Shown: positions 32,175 through 40,563, numbered from the stretch's first letter. The stretch: 64,000 nucleotides of DNA from Cytobacillus horneckiae (GCF_002835735.1 NZ_PISD01000040.1:1-64000); one strand, 5' to 3'. Numbers and translations: made by a program. The notes: generated from the letters alone by a model not told the origin.

Positions 32175-32940
32175 CTAGTATCAATCCCATCTTTTTAAAA
32201 TATATCTCCAGTGCCTGACCGACCCATTTTTCTTCTCCCGCATTAAAGGCGGAAGGAAAAAGGACAGGCGAATCATCTAATTGCTGAGTTAATTCCTCAT
32301 CTTTTTCCATAAGCGTCTCAATCAGAGATTTTGTATCTGGATAGAGATCGTTTAATATTTGCCACAGCTCATCAATCAAATGTTGTACAGAAGTGCTTGA
32401 AGGTTCCTGGCCATATGCTTCCTTTAAGTTTGTAAATAAATTCGCTGTTCGCTTGCTCAGTTGCTTATGCTTTTCTTCAGGAATATTATAGATTTCATTT
32501 ATTGTGATTTCAGGTATGAGTTCTTTAAGGAACTCTCTATGCTCATTTTCCATTTGAATGGAGTTAATAAGTGAGATGAAGATCGTGGCATCAATGGTTT
32601 GATTATCCTCAATAATTGTTAGTGCATGATCCAAAGTGCGAATCATCTGCTCAATCTGCTGTTTCTTCTTTATCATTTCACCTCTCTGGAACTGTATGGA
32701 TTGTTTGAGATTCCAATCCTTTTCATGAATAATTTCTTGAATTTCTTCCAGAGAATATCCAAGGTATTTTAAAGTAACAATTTTTTGCAGCTTTACAATT
32801 TCTGCATCTGTATAATATCTTCGGCCGCCGTCAGAAAGGAATGCCGGTTTTAATAATCCGATTTCATCGTAATAGTGAAGTGTTCTCACAGTTGTATTTG
32901 TTTTTTTTGAAAAATCGCCGATTCCGTATTGTGCTGACAT
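32161..32940 (-). CDS. MerR-family (Mta/TipA type) transcriptional activator
   Basis: A 259-residue regulator. The N-terminal winged helix carries the MerR signature TVRTLHYYDEIGLLKPA...GGRRYYT (about 16-46). A dimerisation coiled coil follows (about 75-120), then a C-terminal all-helical domain of the drug-binding TipAS type, judging by length and composition. It has no metal-binding cysteines. AGGAGG precedes the ATG. The gene lies under a 19-bp-spacer promoter with an inverted repeat (32971-33001) and drives the BmrA-like exporter. Confidence 0.88.
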   Translation of the reverse strand: MSAQYGIGDFSKKTNTTVRTLHYYDEIGLLKPAFLSDGGRRYYTDAEIVKLQKIVTLKYLGYSLEEIQEIIHEKDWNLKQSIQFQRGEMIKKKQQIEQMIRTLDHALTIIEDNQTIDATIFISLINSIQMENEHREFLKELIPEITINEIYNIPEEKHKQLSKRTANLFTNLKEAYGQEPSSTSVQHLIDELWQILNDLYPDTKSLIETLMEKDEELTQQLDDSPVLFPSAFNAGEEKWVGQALEIYFKKMGLILDEND

Positions 32941-32970
32941 CTTCTAACCTCCTTCATTCTTTCTAGTTTT

Positions 32971-33001
32971 ATCATAAGACCTAACGTTACGTGAGATACA
33001 A
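32971..33001 (-). promoter_or_regulatory. MerR-type promoter with 19-bp spacer and operator
   Basis: On the minus strand TTGTAT (-35, 33001-32996) and TATGAT (-10, 32976-32971) are 19 bases apart. The spacer holds the dyad CTCACGTAACGTTAGG, similar to Mta/TipA sites. A long spacer corrected by an activator is the hallmark of MerR regulation. Confidence 0.75.
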
Positions 33002-33029
33002 GAGGAATTTAATTTTTTTTTAAAAATAA

Positions 33030-33051
33030 AAAACCTCAAAAATGAGGTTTT
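33030..33051 (-). terminator. Terminator downstream of the atoE region
   Basis: AAAACCTCA (33030-33038) pairs with TGAGGTTTT (33043-33051). On the minus strand it ends in TTTTTTATTTTT. Confidence 0.85.
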
Positions 33052-33081
33052 GAAACATCAGAGGTGAGATTATTTACCTCT

Positions 33082-33288
33082 CTATTGTAATTGGCACTTA
33101 AAGACCTTCTTAATTCCTTCCGTTCCAACAACACTGCCTATCATCCCTATTAATACGCTTGCTGAAATGAATTTAACTATATAATAAATACCCGTTCCAG
33201 TAACGAGGTCAATGATGAAAACCTTTTTAATGGTGGAGCCTTTAATCGAATAAAAGATTATTTGGTTCTCCTTCTTCAATGCTGTCAC
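33082..33288 (-). CDS. Possible small membrane protein after atoE
   Basis: A frame of 68 residues from GTG 33288, with a hydrophobic segment (YYIVKFISASVLIGMIGSVVG) and a basic C-terminus. The frame stays open up to 33405 inside atoE, but that part is out-of-frame overlap. The ribosome site (AAGGAT) is poor. The terminator directly after its stop gives some support. No family recognised. Confidence 0.35.
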   Translation of the reverse strand: MTALKKENQIIFYSIKGSTIKKVFIIDLVTGTGIYYIVKFISASVLIGMIGSVVGTEGIKKVFKCQLQ

Positions 33289-33344
33289 ATCCTTCTTATT
33301 TTTCTTTTTAAAGGTATGACAAGAAAAGGCTGTCTTATTCAAAA

Positions 33345-34664
33345 TTAAATCAATAAGAAACCGAGAGATATAATAACGCCGCTTACAAATAGGGTGAGGA
33401 CGCAAAATCCCATTATATCTTTAGCTTTTAATCCTGCTATAGCAAGTGCCGGCAATGCCCAGAATGGCTGAATCAAGTTCGTCCAGGCATCGCCCCAGGC
33501 CACTGCCATGGCCGCCTTTGGAATAGAGACATCGAGCGCAATGGCTGCATCTAAAATGACAGGCGCTTGTATGGCCCATTGGCCACCGCCGGAAGGGATA
33601 AAGACATTAATTAGTCCTGCGCTAAGAAAGGTCAGTACTGGAAAGGTCTGTTCATTTGCAATCGATATAAAAGCATTTGAAATGACAGCAGCTAAACCAG
33701 AAGCTGTCATCATGCCAATAATCCCCGCATAGAAAGGGAATTGAATAATAATCCCGCTCGCGCCCTTCACTGCATTAGTTACCGCAATAAGGAAATTTTT
33801 CGGCGTTCCATGAAATAATATGCCTAAAAATAAGAAAAGAAAGTTCACAATATCAAGATTTAGCTGAAAGCCGCTGCTCGAAAAATAGTAGAATAAAAAT
33901 ATTAAACCAAAAATACCAATCAGCATCGATAATATTTTACTATTTTCTAAGCGTTCCGCAGGTGTTAGATGTCCCTTTTCAATGGTTGCTGCAGTGATTT
34001 CCTCTTTAAGAAGTTCGGGATCTATCATAACCGCCTCTTTTTTTGACGGAAGCATTAACCGGTTCATAATAGGAAGTGCAATAAATAAAGCGAGCGTAAT
34101 GGCAAGATTAAATCCAGCAAAAATGGTTTCGCTCGTTGGAATGATGCCGATTAAGTCTTCAGAGAAGTGTCCTGGCGTAGCGATGGTTAATGGTGTAGAA
34201 CCTGAGATTCCGCCATGCCAGATAATAAAGCCGGAGTAAGCGCTTGCAATTAATAGCCGATAGTCGACGCCTTTTACCTGCCTGGCTAATTCTTTTGCAA
34301 ATAACGCGCCGATGACAAGTCCGAACCCCCAGTTGATCCAGCTGGCGATTAACGATATAACAGTTACAATAATGACTGCTTGTCCAGGTGTATTTGCTTT
34401 TGAAGCAAGGGCGGACAGCCCATTCTTAAATATTTTACTGCTGGCAAGAACATGGCCGGTCACAAGGACGAGCACCATTTGCATTGTAAACATAAGCAGT
34501 CCCCAAAATCCTTCACCCCAATACTGGACCATTGCATATGGGCTGCTGTCAGTAAATAATAGACCTAATCCAAAAACGACAAAGGTTAAAATGATGACAA
34601 ATAGAAACGGATCAGGTAAATAGCGTTGCATGAGCCGATTAAAAAAAGATACAATTACTTTCAA
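33345..34664 (-). CDS. atoE: AtoE-type short-chain fatty acid transporter
   Basis: A 439-residue membrane protein with about 11 segments. It starts with RLMQRYLPDPFLFVIILT and contains NWGFGLVIGALFAKELAR, GFIIWHGGISGSTPLTIATPGH-like sequence (IIWHGGISGSTPL) and FIPSGGGQWAIQAPVI, all typical of the AtoE family. It imports acetoacetate and short-chain acids. No atoD/atoA CoA-transferase genes are near. GGGAGGGG lies before the ATG on the minus strand. Divergent from the AlkD-like gene. Confidence 0.92.
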   Translation of the reverse strand: MKVIVSFFNRLMQRYLPDPFLFVIILTFVVFGLGLLFTDSSPYAMVQYWGEGFWGLLMFTMQMVLVLVTGHVLASSKIFKNGLSALASKANTPGQAVIIVTVISLIASWINWGFGLVIGALFAKELARQVKGVDYRLLIASAYSGFIIWHGGISGSTPLTIATPGHFSEDLIGIIPTSETIFAGFNLAITLALFIALPIMNRLMLPSKKEAVMIDPELLKEEITAATIEKGHLTPAERLENSKILSMLIGIFGLIFLFYYFSSSGFQLNLDIVNFLFLFLGILFHGTPKNFLIAVTNAVKGASGIIIQFPFYAGIIGMMTASGLAAVISNAFISIANEQTFPVLTFLSAGLINVFIPSGGGQWAIQAPVILDAAIALDVSIPKAAMAVAWGDAWTNLIQPFWALPALAIAGLKAKDIMGFCVLTLFVSGVIISLGFLLI

Positions 34665-34743
34665 AACTTTCCCCTCCCTGTTAATATATTATCATAATAT
34701 TTTTATTTTAATTAATATTCAGCAAATAAAGGAGATATACTTG

Positions 34744-35397
34744 ATGAAGTTATTGATCGATTCATTTGAAGCCCATCGAGATGTGGAAAACGCCAAGTTG
34801 ATGGAAAAGTATATGAAAAATAATTTTCCATTTTTGGGGATTAAAACACCTAAGCGGCGGGAATTAATTAAAAGAGTCTTTAAGGAGACAGAGCTTTTAA
34901 AAGAAGAATTTCAGCCAGATCTAGTCAGAGAGCTATGGGCATTGCCGGAAAGAGAGTACCATTACGCGGCCCTCGATTATGTGAGTGGATCAATGAAAAA
35001 GCTGGATAATGGACATATGAGCTTGTTTGAGGAATTGATAACAGATAAATCCTGGTGGGATACGATTGATACAATCGCCCCGCATGCAGTTGCTGCCATT
35101 GCCTCTCGTTTTCCAGAGGTGATTGAATCAAAGATAGATGGATGGGCTGAAGCTGATCATATTTGGCTGCGACGATCGGCGATTCTTTTCCAGCTTAAAC
35201 TGAAGGAAAAGACGGATGAAGAGAGGCTCTACCGCTATATTGTACATAATCAGGATGAGAAAGAATTTTTTATTCAAAAAGGAATTGGCTGGGCACTCAG
35301 AGAGTACTCGAAAACGAATCCAGACTCTGTAAGAGATTTTATTCAGAGAAGTAACCTTTCTCGTCTAAGTGTGAGGGAAGGGAGCAAATATATATAA
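34744..35397 (+). CDS. AlkD-like DNA alkylation repair glycosylase
   Basis: A 217-residue HEAT-repeat DNA glycosylase that removes bulky or cationic alkylated purines. The catalytic residues of Bacillus cereus AlkD (Trp109, Asp113, Trp187, Arg148) correspond to Trp105, Asp109, Trp183 and Arg144 here, in SWWDTIDTIAPH, WLRRSAI and IGWALREY. ATG 34744 is 9 bases after AAAGGAG; longer in-frame starts upstream lie in the promoter region. The next gene starts 15 bases after its stop. Confidence 0.9.
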   Translation: MKLLIDSFEAHRDVENAKLMEKYMKNNFPFLGIKTPKRRELIKRVFKETELLKEEFQPDLVRELWALPEREYHYAALDYVSGSMKKLDNGHMSLFEELITDKSWWDTIDTIAPHAVAAIASRFPEVIESKIDGWAEADHIWLRRSAILFQLKLKEKTDEERLYRYIVHNQDEKEFFIQKGIGWALREYSKTNPDSVRDFIQRSNLSRLSVREGSKYI

Positions 35398-35412
35398 TTA
35401 AGGAGTGGTTTT

Positions 35413-36519
35413 TTGCGAAAAATATTGGTGGCATTGTTCGGCAGCATTGTTTTGCTGGCTGGTTGCACGGGCGGAAATGAAGCAGAAGATAGCAGCGATG
35501 CTGGGGAAGTGACGAATGAAGCAGGAAGCGATGAACCTGTCAGCAATGGAACGGTAGGTGAGCCTGAAGTAGTGACGGAAGATTTGAATATTCCGTGGTC
35601 CATAAATCATCATGATGATGTTTTTTATCTATCGGAAAGGCCAGGCAATGTCGTTGTTGTTAGCGATGGGCAGAAAGAAGAGCAGGATGTAGAGCTTGAT
35701 AAAAAGGTATCAACTGTGTCTGAAGCAGGGCTATTAGGGTTTGTGCTTGCACCTGACTTCGCAGAATCAAAACATGCCTATGCTTACTACACCTATGAAG
35801 AAGAGGGAGAAGTTTTAAATCGCGTTGTTTTATTAGAGCAAAGCGAAAATGTTTGGCGTGAAGCAGAAGTTTTGCTTGATAAAATCCCGAGTGGACAAGT
35901 GCATCATGGCGGCAGGCTGAAGATTGGGCCGGACGAAAAGCTTTACACCACAACAGGTGATGCGTCAGAACCTGAACTAGCTCAGGATAAGGATTCTTTA
36001 GCAGGGAAGATCCTCCGAATGAATTTGGATGGATCGATACCGGACGACAACCCTTTTGAAAACTCTTATGTATATAGTTATGGACATCGCAATCCCCAAG
36101 GCCTCGCTTGGTCTGAAGAGGGGGAGCTGTATGAAAGTGAGCACGGGCCAACAGCAAACGATGAAATAAATGTCATACGCGCTGGGAGTAACTATGGCTG
36201 GCCTGAAATTACAGGTGAGGCGTCTAAGGAAGGGATGGAATCGCCGATATTTACGTCTGGTGATGGAACGACTTGGGCGCCCTCAGGCATGGCTTATAGC
36301 GATGGAAAGCTCTATGTTGCAGCATTGCGAGGTACAGCGGTACTGGAGTTTGATATAGAGGCAGGAGAGATGAGAGAGGTTGTAACAGGCTTGGGACGTA
36401 TCCGTGATATTCATATTGAAGATGAGACATTATATTTTATCAGCAATAATACGGATGGCCGTGGAGAACCGCTCGACAACGATGATCACCTTTATAAAAT
36501 GGATATAAGCGGATTGTAG
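35413..36519 (+). CDS. GSDH/Asd-type PQQ-dependent sugar dehydrogenase family lipoprotein
   Basis: A 368-residue secreted lipoprotein with the lipobox LLAGC (Cys18) and an acidic linker. The six-bladed propeller of the glucose/sorbosone dehydrogenase family follows: NIPWSINHHDD, EAGLLGFVLAPDF, VHHGGRLKIGPD (active-site His), SYGHRNPQGLAWS and SEHGPTANDEINVI are conserved blocks. The start is TTG, 7 bases after AGGAG. Whether the cell makes PQQ is unknown, and many Bacillus members of this family have no proven substrate. Probably co-transcribed with the AlkD-like gene. Confidence 0.87.
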   Translation: MRKILVALFGSIVLLAGCTGGNEAEDSSDAGEVTNEAGSDEPVSNGTVGEPEVVTEDLNIPWSINHHDDVFYLSERPGNVVVVSDGQKEEQDVELDKKVSTVSEAGLLGFVLAPDFAESKHAYAYYTYEEEGEVLNRVVLLEQSENVWREAEVLLDKIPSGQVHHGGRLKIGPDEKLYTTTGDASEPELAQDKDSLAGKILRMNLDGSIPDDNPFENSYVYSYGHRNPQGLAWSEEGELYESEHGPTANDEINVIRAGSNYGWPEITGEASKEGMESPIFTSGDGTTWAPSGMAYSDGKLYVAALRGTAVLEFDIEAGEMREVVTGLGRIRDIHIEDETLYFISNNTDGRGEPLDNDDHLYKMDISGL

Positions 36520-36533
36520 TTAATAAGAAAAGA

Positions 36534-36567
36534 ACGAACTCACTAGGCAGTGAATTCGTCCTTTTTT
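36534..36567. terminator. Bidirectional terminator after the GSDH gene
   Basis: ACGAACTCACT (36534-36544) pairs with AGTGAATTCGT (36549-36559) with one mismatch, then CCTTTTTTTATTTTT. On the minus strand it also ends the TetR operon. Confidence 0.82.
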
Positions 36568-37217
36568 TATTTTTGCGGTGATAGTCCGTGCAGTAAAAAT
36601 TGGACCATATTCTCAATTTCTTCTTCATCATTCCATTCATTATCAGGGAAAATTAAATACCTTGTAAAAAAGTAGCCCATAAGCGTAGAAATATTCAATC
36701 GAATAACACTGTGCGCCGGTATTTGGATGATATCTCCTTTTTCTTGATAGTACAAGACTAAGTCCTTAAATCGTGAATAAATCTTAATGGCGATATGTTC
36801 CATAAATTGTTCCTTTAGTTCTGGATGAAACGGAATTTCCTGAATTAAAATCTTAAATAACGGCAAATTTTGCTTCAGGAATATGTCGCGGTTCGCAATC
36901 ATGGCTCTGAGAAAATCCTCATATCGCTCATATTTGTGATTAAGCACTTTGTATATATCTTTAATCACAAATGGGGCGATCGATTTAGCCAGCATTGGAG
37001 CGATGATGCTGAGTAGCAGGTCTTTCTTTGTTTTATAATGACGGAAAATAGTTCCTTCCGCTACTCCTGCTTTCTTAGCAATCTCGCTTGTCGATGTGCC
37101 GGCATAGCCTTTTTCTGAAAAAGAGTCGATGGCTGCTTCAATAATTTTTTTCTGTTTCTCTGTCAGTTTTTCATCTTCAAATAACTGATCGATAATTGAG
37201 TTTGATTCTGGCATCAC
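36567..37217 (-). CDS. TetR/AcrR-family regulator of the ABC-2 exporter
   Basis: A 216-residue repressor. The TetR helix-turn-helix is at about residues 38-66 (GYAGTSTSEIAKKAGVAEGT, then IFRHYKTKKDLL). The C-terminal ligand domain is not informative about the inducer. Third gene of the operon read from 39 kb. It most likely binds the inverted repeat at 39055-39070. The ATG lacks a strong ribosome site, but GAGGAGCAAGTG lies at a usable distance. Confidence 0.86.
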   Translation of the reverse strand: MMPESNSIIDQLFEDEKLTEKQKKIIEAAIDSFSEKGYAGTSTSEIAKKAGVAEGTIFRHYKTKKDLLLSIIAPMLAKSIAPFVIKDIYKVLNHKYERYEDFLRAMIANRDIFLKQNLPLFKILIQEIPFHPELKEQFMEHIAIKIYSRFKDLVLYYQEKGDIIQIPAHSVIRLNISTLMGYFFTRYLIFPDNEWNDEEEIENMVQFLLHGLSPQK

Positions 37218-37270
37218 TTGCTCCTCTATTACATTCGTTAAGATTATTATAATTCCATATTAATGATAAG

Positions 37271-38305
37271 TCATATTTTCCGGTGTTTTTTTAAAACGAG
37301 AATATTTAACAGAATGAATAGCAGTGAAAAGCCAGTTAATAAAAGGATATTCTCAATTATCGTGCCCCAGCCTGTTCCGCGAACCATCACGCTTGTTAAT
37401 GCATCTGCTGTATAGTAAAGGGGCGTGAGCGGACCAATCCAGCTTAGCCATTCCGGTATGGCCTCTAAGTTGAATAGTCCGGAAAAGAATATTTGCGGCA
37501 CAATAATAATCGGAATGAATTGCATCATTTGCAGCTCGTTATTTGCAAAGGATGATAGCAAAATTCCTAAAGTTAGAGCGGTTAGAGCTGTAAATAAAGA
37601 GATAATGATAACTAAGCTAAATGCCCCTTCCATATACATTCCCAATACGTAAATAGCGTATGCAGCTATGAGGAATGTTTGCAAAATGGTAAAGATGCCA
37701 AATCCAATGACATACCCAAATACAATTTCTGATTTTTTCAGCGGTGTGCTAAGCAATCTTTCTAATGTGCCTGTTGTCCGTTCACGCAAAAAGGATACCC
37801 CGGCTATTAAGAAAACGAAGAAGAAGACAAAGAAGCCAAGCAGGATGGGCCCGATATAATCAAATTGTTCAAGTTCTGACCCGCCGTGGAGGAAATCAAT
37901 GTCCATCTTAGCCGATTTCTTGTCAGGGCTGTTAAAGGCATTTTGCAGCAGTGACATGACTGCCCGATTGGAGGTTGGATCGCTGCCTTCTAAAACTAGT
38001 GAAGGCTGGCTGCCATCCATATAAAGGTAAGCATCTATTGTGCGTTGCTCTATTGCTGATTTTGCTTCCTTCATATGATCATAGTTTTGGAAATGGCCCG
38101 CCTCGCTGCTGTTTAATGAATTGCTTACTGCTTCAGGTAGGTCTACCAATCCAATTGTTGGTTCATAGTTGCTTCCATTAAAAACGAAATGGAGGAGGGT
38201 AAGCACAAGGATGGGAGCAAAGATAAGCAGAGCTATCGTTCTTTTATCACGGAATATTTGACGCAATATACGAATCGTTAATGCCTTAATTCTCATGAAC
38301 CGCAC
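37271..38305 (-). CDS. ABC-2-type exporter permease
   Basis: A 344-residue permease. One membrane segment near 26-46 is followed by a large external domain (about 47-165) and five segments from 170 on, as in ABC2_membrane_3 exporters of the DrrB/YhfH kind. The motif FLRERTTGTLERLLSTPLKKSEI (residues ~178-200) is the typical coupling segment. Its start overlaps the ATPase gene by 20 bases, so the pair is coupled. Confidence 0.87.
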   Translation of the reverse strand: MRFMRIKALTIRILRQIFRDKRTIALLIFAPILVLTLLHFVFNGSNYEPTIGLVDLPEAVSNSLNSSEAGHFQNYDHMKEAKSAIEQRTIDAYLYMDGSQPSLVLEGSDPTSNRAVMSLLQNAFNSPDKKSAKMDIDFLHGGSELEQFDYIGPILLGFFVFFFVFLIAGVSFLRERTTGTLERLLSTPLKKSEIVFGYVIGFGIFTILQTFLIAAYAIYVLGMYMEGAFSLVIIISLFTALTALTLGILLSSFANNELQMMQFIPIIIVPQIFFSGLFNLEAIPEWLSWIGPLTPLYYTADALTSVMVRGTGWGTIIENILLLTGFSLLFILLNILVLKKHRKI

Positions 38306-39023
38306 CTCCGTATACTAAAAATGCTTCTTCTATTGATTGAGAGCTAGTGTCGGCCATTAGTTCGGTGGGTGTGCCGATTGCAATAAGTTTACCATCCCGG
38401 AGCAGTCCGAGGCGGTCGCATTTTTCGGCTTCATCCATCACATGGGTCGTGACAATTATTGTTGTCCCATTCGATTTTAAGCGATCGAATGTTTGCCAAA
38501 TACTTTTTCTTAATACGGGATCAATTCCCACCGTTGGTTCATCAAGGATGAGCAATTCAGGTTCATGCAGCAGGGAGATAGCGAGTGACAACCGGCGTTT
38601 CATTCCGCCTGAGAAGCTGGAGACAAGCTTTTTCTCTGTTCCTGCTAAGTTTACAATCTTTAAAACCTCGGGTATTCTTTGCAGTCTTTCCTTTCGCTTT
38701 AATCCGTAAATTGCTGCAAAAAATTCCAGGTTTTCTTTCGCACTTAATTCACCATACAACGCGTCAGATTGACCCATATAGCCAATCCGCTTCATGATTT
38801 GTAAGCTGGGCATACGCTGCTGAAAAATAACATTCTCCCCATCAGTCGGAACCTCAAGCCCGGCAAGCTGTTTCACCAATGTGGTTTTTCCAGCGCCAGA
38901 AGGTCCGAGCAAACCAAAAATCTCACCTTTCCTAATACTGAAATGAATATCCTTTAACACTGCCTGATCGCCGTAACGCTTAGAAACATGATTCACACAA
39001 ACAACATCAGAATCTCCAACCAA
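38286..39023 (-). CDS. ABC-2-type exporter ATP-binding protein
   Basis: A 245-residue ATPase of the DrrA type. Walker A GPSGAGKTT, signature FSGGMKRRLSLAISLLH and LLILDEPTVGID are intact. TTG 39023 is preferred because GGAGGTG is 6 bases upstream; an ATG at 39047 has no ribosome site and lies close to the operator. It forms an exporter with the overlapping permease, under control of the TetR gene at the end of the operon. Confidence 0.87.
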   Translation of the reverse strand: MVGDSDVVCVNHVSKRYGDQAVLKDIHFSIRKGEIFGLLGPSGAGKTTLVKQLAGLEVPTDGENVIFQQRMPSLQIMKRIGYMGQSDALYGELSAKENLEFFAAIYGLKRKERLQRIPEVLKIVNLAGTEKKLVSSFSGGMKRRLSLAISLLHEPELLILDEPTVGIDPVLRKSIWQTFDRLKSNGTTIIVTTHVMDEAEKCDRLGLLRDGKLIAIGTPTELMADTSSQSIEEAFLVYGGAVHEN

Positions 39024-39054
39024 TCGAAGCACCTCCATCACACTCATTAAAATA

Positions 39055-39070
39055 GTGAGTAATCACTCAC
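39055..39070 (-). promoter_or_regulatory. TetR-type operator of the ABC-2 exporter operon
   Basis: GTGAGTAATCACTCAC is a perfect GTGAGT/ACTCAC inverted repeat with a 4-base centre, 32 bases before the ATPase start. TGAGTGA-type half sites are common among TetR/AcrR regulators. The TetR gene is the last gene of the same operon. Confidence 0.75.
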
Positions 39071-39131
39071 TTTTACACCCTAATCCAATAATAACCAACT
39101 CATCCCAATAAGTAAACCACTCATTCATTGA

Positions 39132-39170
39132 TGTCGAAATTTGTCAAACCTTGGAGGTGACAGGTACCCA
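39132..39170 (+). repeat. Dispersed repeat copy 3, left flank of the SRPBCC gene
   Basis: TGTCGAAATTTGTCAAACC, then GGTGACAGGTACC (39156-39168). It points toward the SRPBCC gene; an inverted copy stands on the other side. Confidence 0.8.
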
Positions 39171-39222
39171 CTATTTATGGTAAGTATTAATTAGTGAAAT
39201 TTAGAAGAGTGGGGTGTGTGGC

Positions 39223-39735
39223 ATGGCGGATTTTCGTTCGAGTGTGATCATTGCAAAGCCTTTGGATGAGGTGTTTGCTTATATGCTGGATTTAGATAAT
39301 ATACATGAGATTATGCCGATTGTTGTGAAGCGTGAGAAATTGACGGAGGGTACAATTACCAAGGGGACGATGTTAAAAGAGACGCGCAGAGTGCGTGCCT
39401 CGGACATCACATCAACGATTGAAGTGCTGGAATATGAAGAAAATCGCCGATTTACAACGAAATCAGATTCTAATGGCTTAATAGTTGAATACAAATATGA
39501 TTTTTATGAAATCTCTGAAGGTACACAAGTTGAACTTGAGGCAACAGTAAAGACGACAGGATTGCGCATGAAACTGACGAAGCCTTTTCTTGTAAAAATG
39601 ATGAAGCATGAAGATGGCAACCAGCTCTTAAATCTAAAGGATATGCTGGAAGGAAATCATCCTGTCGAAGAAGCAGAAGAAGAAAAGCAAGAGGAAGAAC
39701 TGACAGAACCAGCTGACGAGCATAAAAAAGACTAA
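39223..39735 (+). CDS. SRPBCC (START/polyketide-cyclase-like) family protein
   Basis: A 170-residue helix-grip protein. The first 140 residues fit the SRPBCC fold (ADFRSSVIIAKPLDEVFAYM, then DLDNIHEIMPIVV). The last ~25 residues are an acidic/lysine-rich tail (EEAEEEKQEEEL). Such proteins bind hydrophobic ligands; no ligand can be named. ATG 39223 is chosen over a GTG three codons earlier; neither has a good ribosome site. The gene sits alone between inverted copies of the GGTGACAGGTACC repeat. Confidence 0.8.
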   Translation: MADFRSSVIIAKPLDEVFAYMLDLDNIHEIMPIVVKREKLTEGTITKGTMLKETRRVRASDITSTIEVLEYEENRRFTTKSDSNGLIVEYKYDFYEISEGTQVELEATVKTTGLRMKLTKPFLVKMMKHEDGNQLLNLKDMLEGNHPVEEAEEEKQEEELTEPADEHKKD

Positions 39736-39755
39736 TAAAAATAGTAGCATCACTA

Positions 39756-39812
39756 GTGGTACCTGTCACCAACAAACTTCCACAATTGACGACAAATTCC
39801 GACAAATTCCGA
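39756..39812 (-). repeat. Dispersed repeat copy 4, inverted, right flank of the SRPBCC gene
   Basis: GGTACCTGTCACC (39758-39770), then GACGACAAATTCCGACAAAT. This is the reverse complement of the layout seen in copies 1-3 and has two GTCGGAATTTGTCG-like units. Confidence 0.8.
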
Positions 39813-39825
39813 TGAGTCTAATCAA

Positions 39826-39871
39826 AAAACCTGCAGGCATAAGAGAGATTCTCGTTTGCCTGCAGGTTTTT
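39826..39871. terminator. Bidirectional terminator between the SRPBCC gene and bshB2
   Basis: AAAAAACCTGCAGGCA pairs with TGCCTGCAGGTTTTT around a ~19-base loop; T and A runs flank both sides. Confidence 0.85.
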
Positions 39872-39897
39872 GTTTAGTAGCGATTCAATCCTAAATA

Positions 39898-40563
39898 TTA
39901 AAACTTATAAGTCCAAAAGCGTTCTAAGTTTACTCTTGCCATCACCATGGGGTCGTTGTTTTTTAGTTGTTCTTCCATCTCTTTTACCATCAGCTGAGTT
40001 TGAGATACATGGGCTTTAAGAGTGGCGATTTTTATATGTGCGACTTCCGTTACGTCATGGATAATATCAGCCTGGCCGATTTCTTCCTCGCAATTATTCG
40101 AAAAAGCAACGCAATATACTTTTGGCCTTTTCCCGGCTGGAAGCTTTTCTACAGCTCTTATGACGGCTGCGCCTGTTGCATCATGATCAGGGTGAACGGA
40201 ATAGCCAGGATAGAAAGTAATAATCAATGAAGGATCCAATTCATCGATTAATTCTCCCATATGGCTGGCCAATGCTTCTTCCTCTTCAAACTCTACGGTT
40301 TTATCGCGATAGCCAAGCATTCTTAAATCAGTAATCCCCATCGCCCTTGCCGCATTCTGCAATTCCTTTTTACGAATATGTGGAAGCGATTCCCGAGTCG
40401 CAAATGGTGGATTTCCTAAATTTCTACCCATTTCGCCTAGCGTTAGGCAGGCATAAGTTACCGGTGTTCCATTTTTAATATGTAAGGCAATTGTTCCAGA
40501 TACACCAAACGCTTCATCGTCCGGATGAGGAAAAATAACAAGCACTTGTCTTTCTTGTTCCAT
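39898..40563 (-). CDS. bshB2: Bacillithiol biosynthesis deacetylase BshB2 (LmbE family)
   Basis: A 221-residue zinc-dependent deacetylase acting on GlcNAc-malate in bacillithiol synthesis and possibly on bacillithiol conjugates. The zinc and catalytic motif FPHPDDEAFG is at residues 11-20, and YSVHPDHDATG gives the third ligand. It matches B. subtilis YojG in layout. AAAGGAGGA precedes the ATG. The yojF gene lies 27 bases upstream in the same direction, as in B. subtilis. Confidence 0.93.
   Translation of the reverse strand: MEQERQVLVIFPHPDDEAFGVSGTIALHIKNGTPVTYACLTLGEMGRNLGNPPFATRESLPHIRKKELQNAARAMGITDLRMLGYRDKTVEFEEEEALASHMGELIDELDPSLIITFYPGYSVHPDHDATGAAVIRAVEKLPAGKRPKVYCVAFSNNCEEEIGQADIIHDVTEVAHIKIATLKAHVSQTQLMVKEMEEQLKNNDPMVMARVNLERFWTYKF

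Noticed and set aside
38286-39047. ATG at 39047 as start of the exporter ATPase.
   Set aside because: No ribosome site lies upstream and the operator is next to it; TTG 39023 has GGAGGTG at 6 bases.
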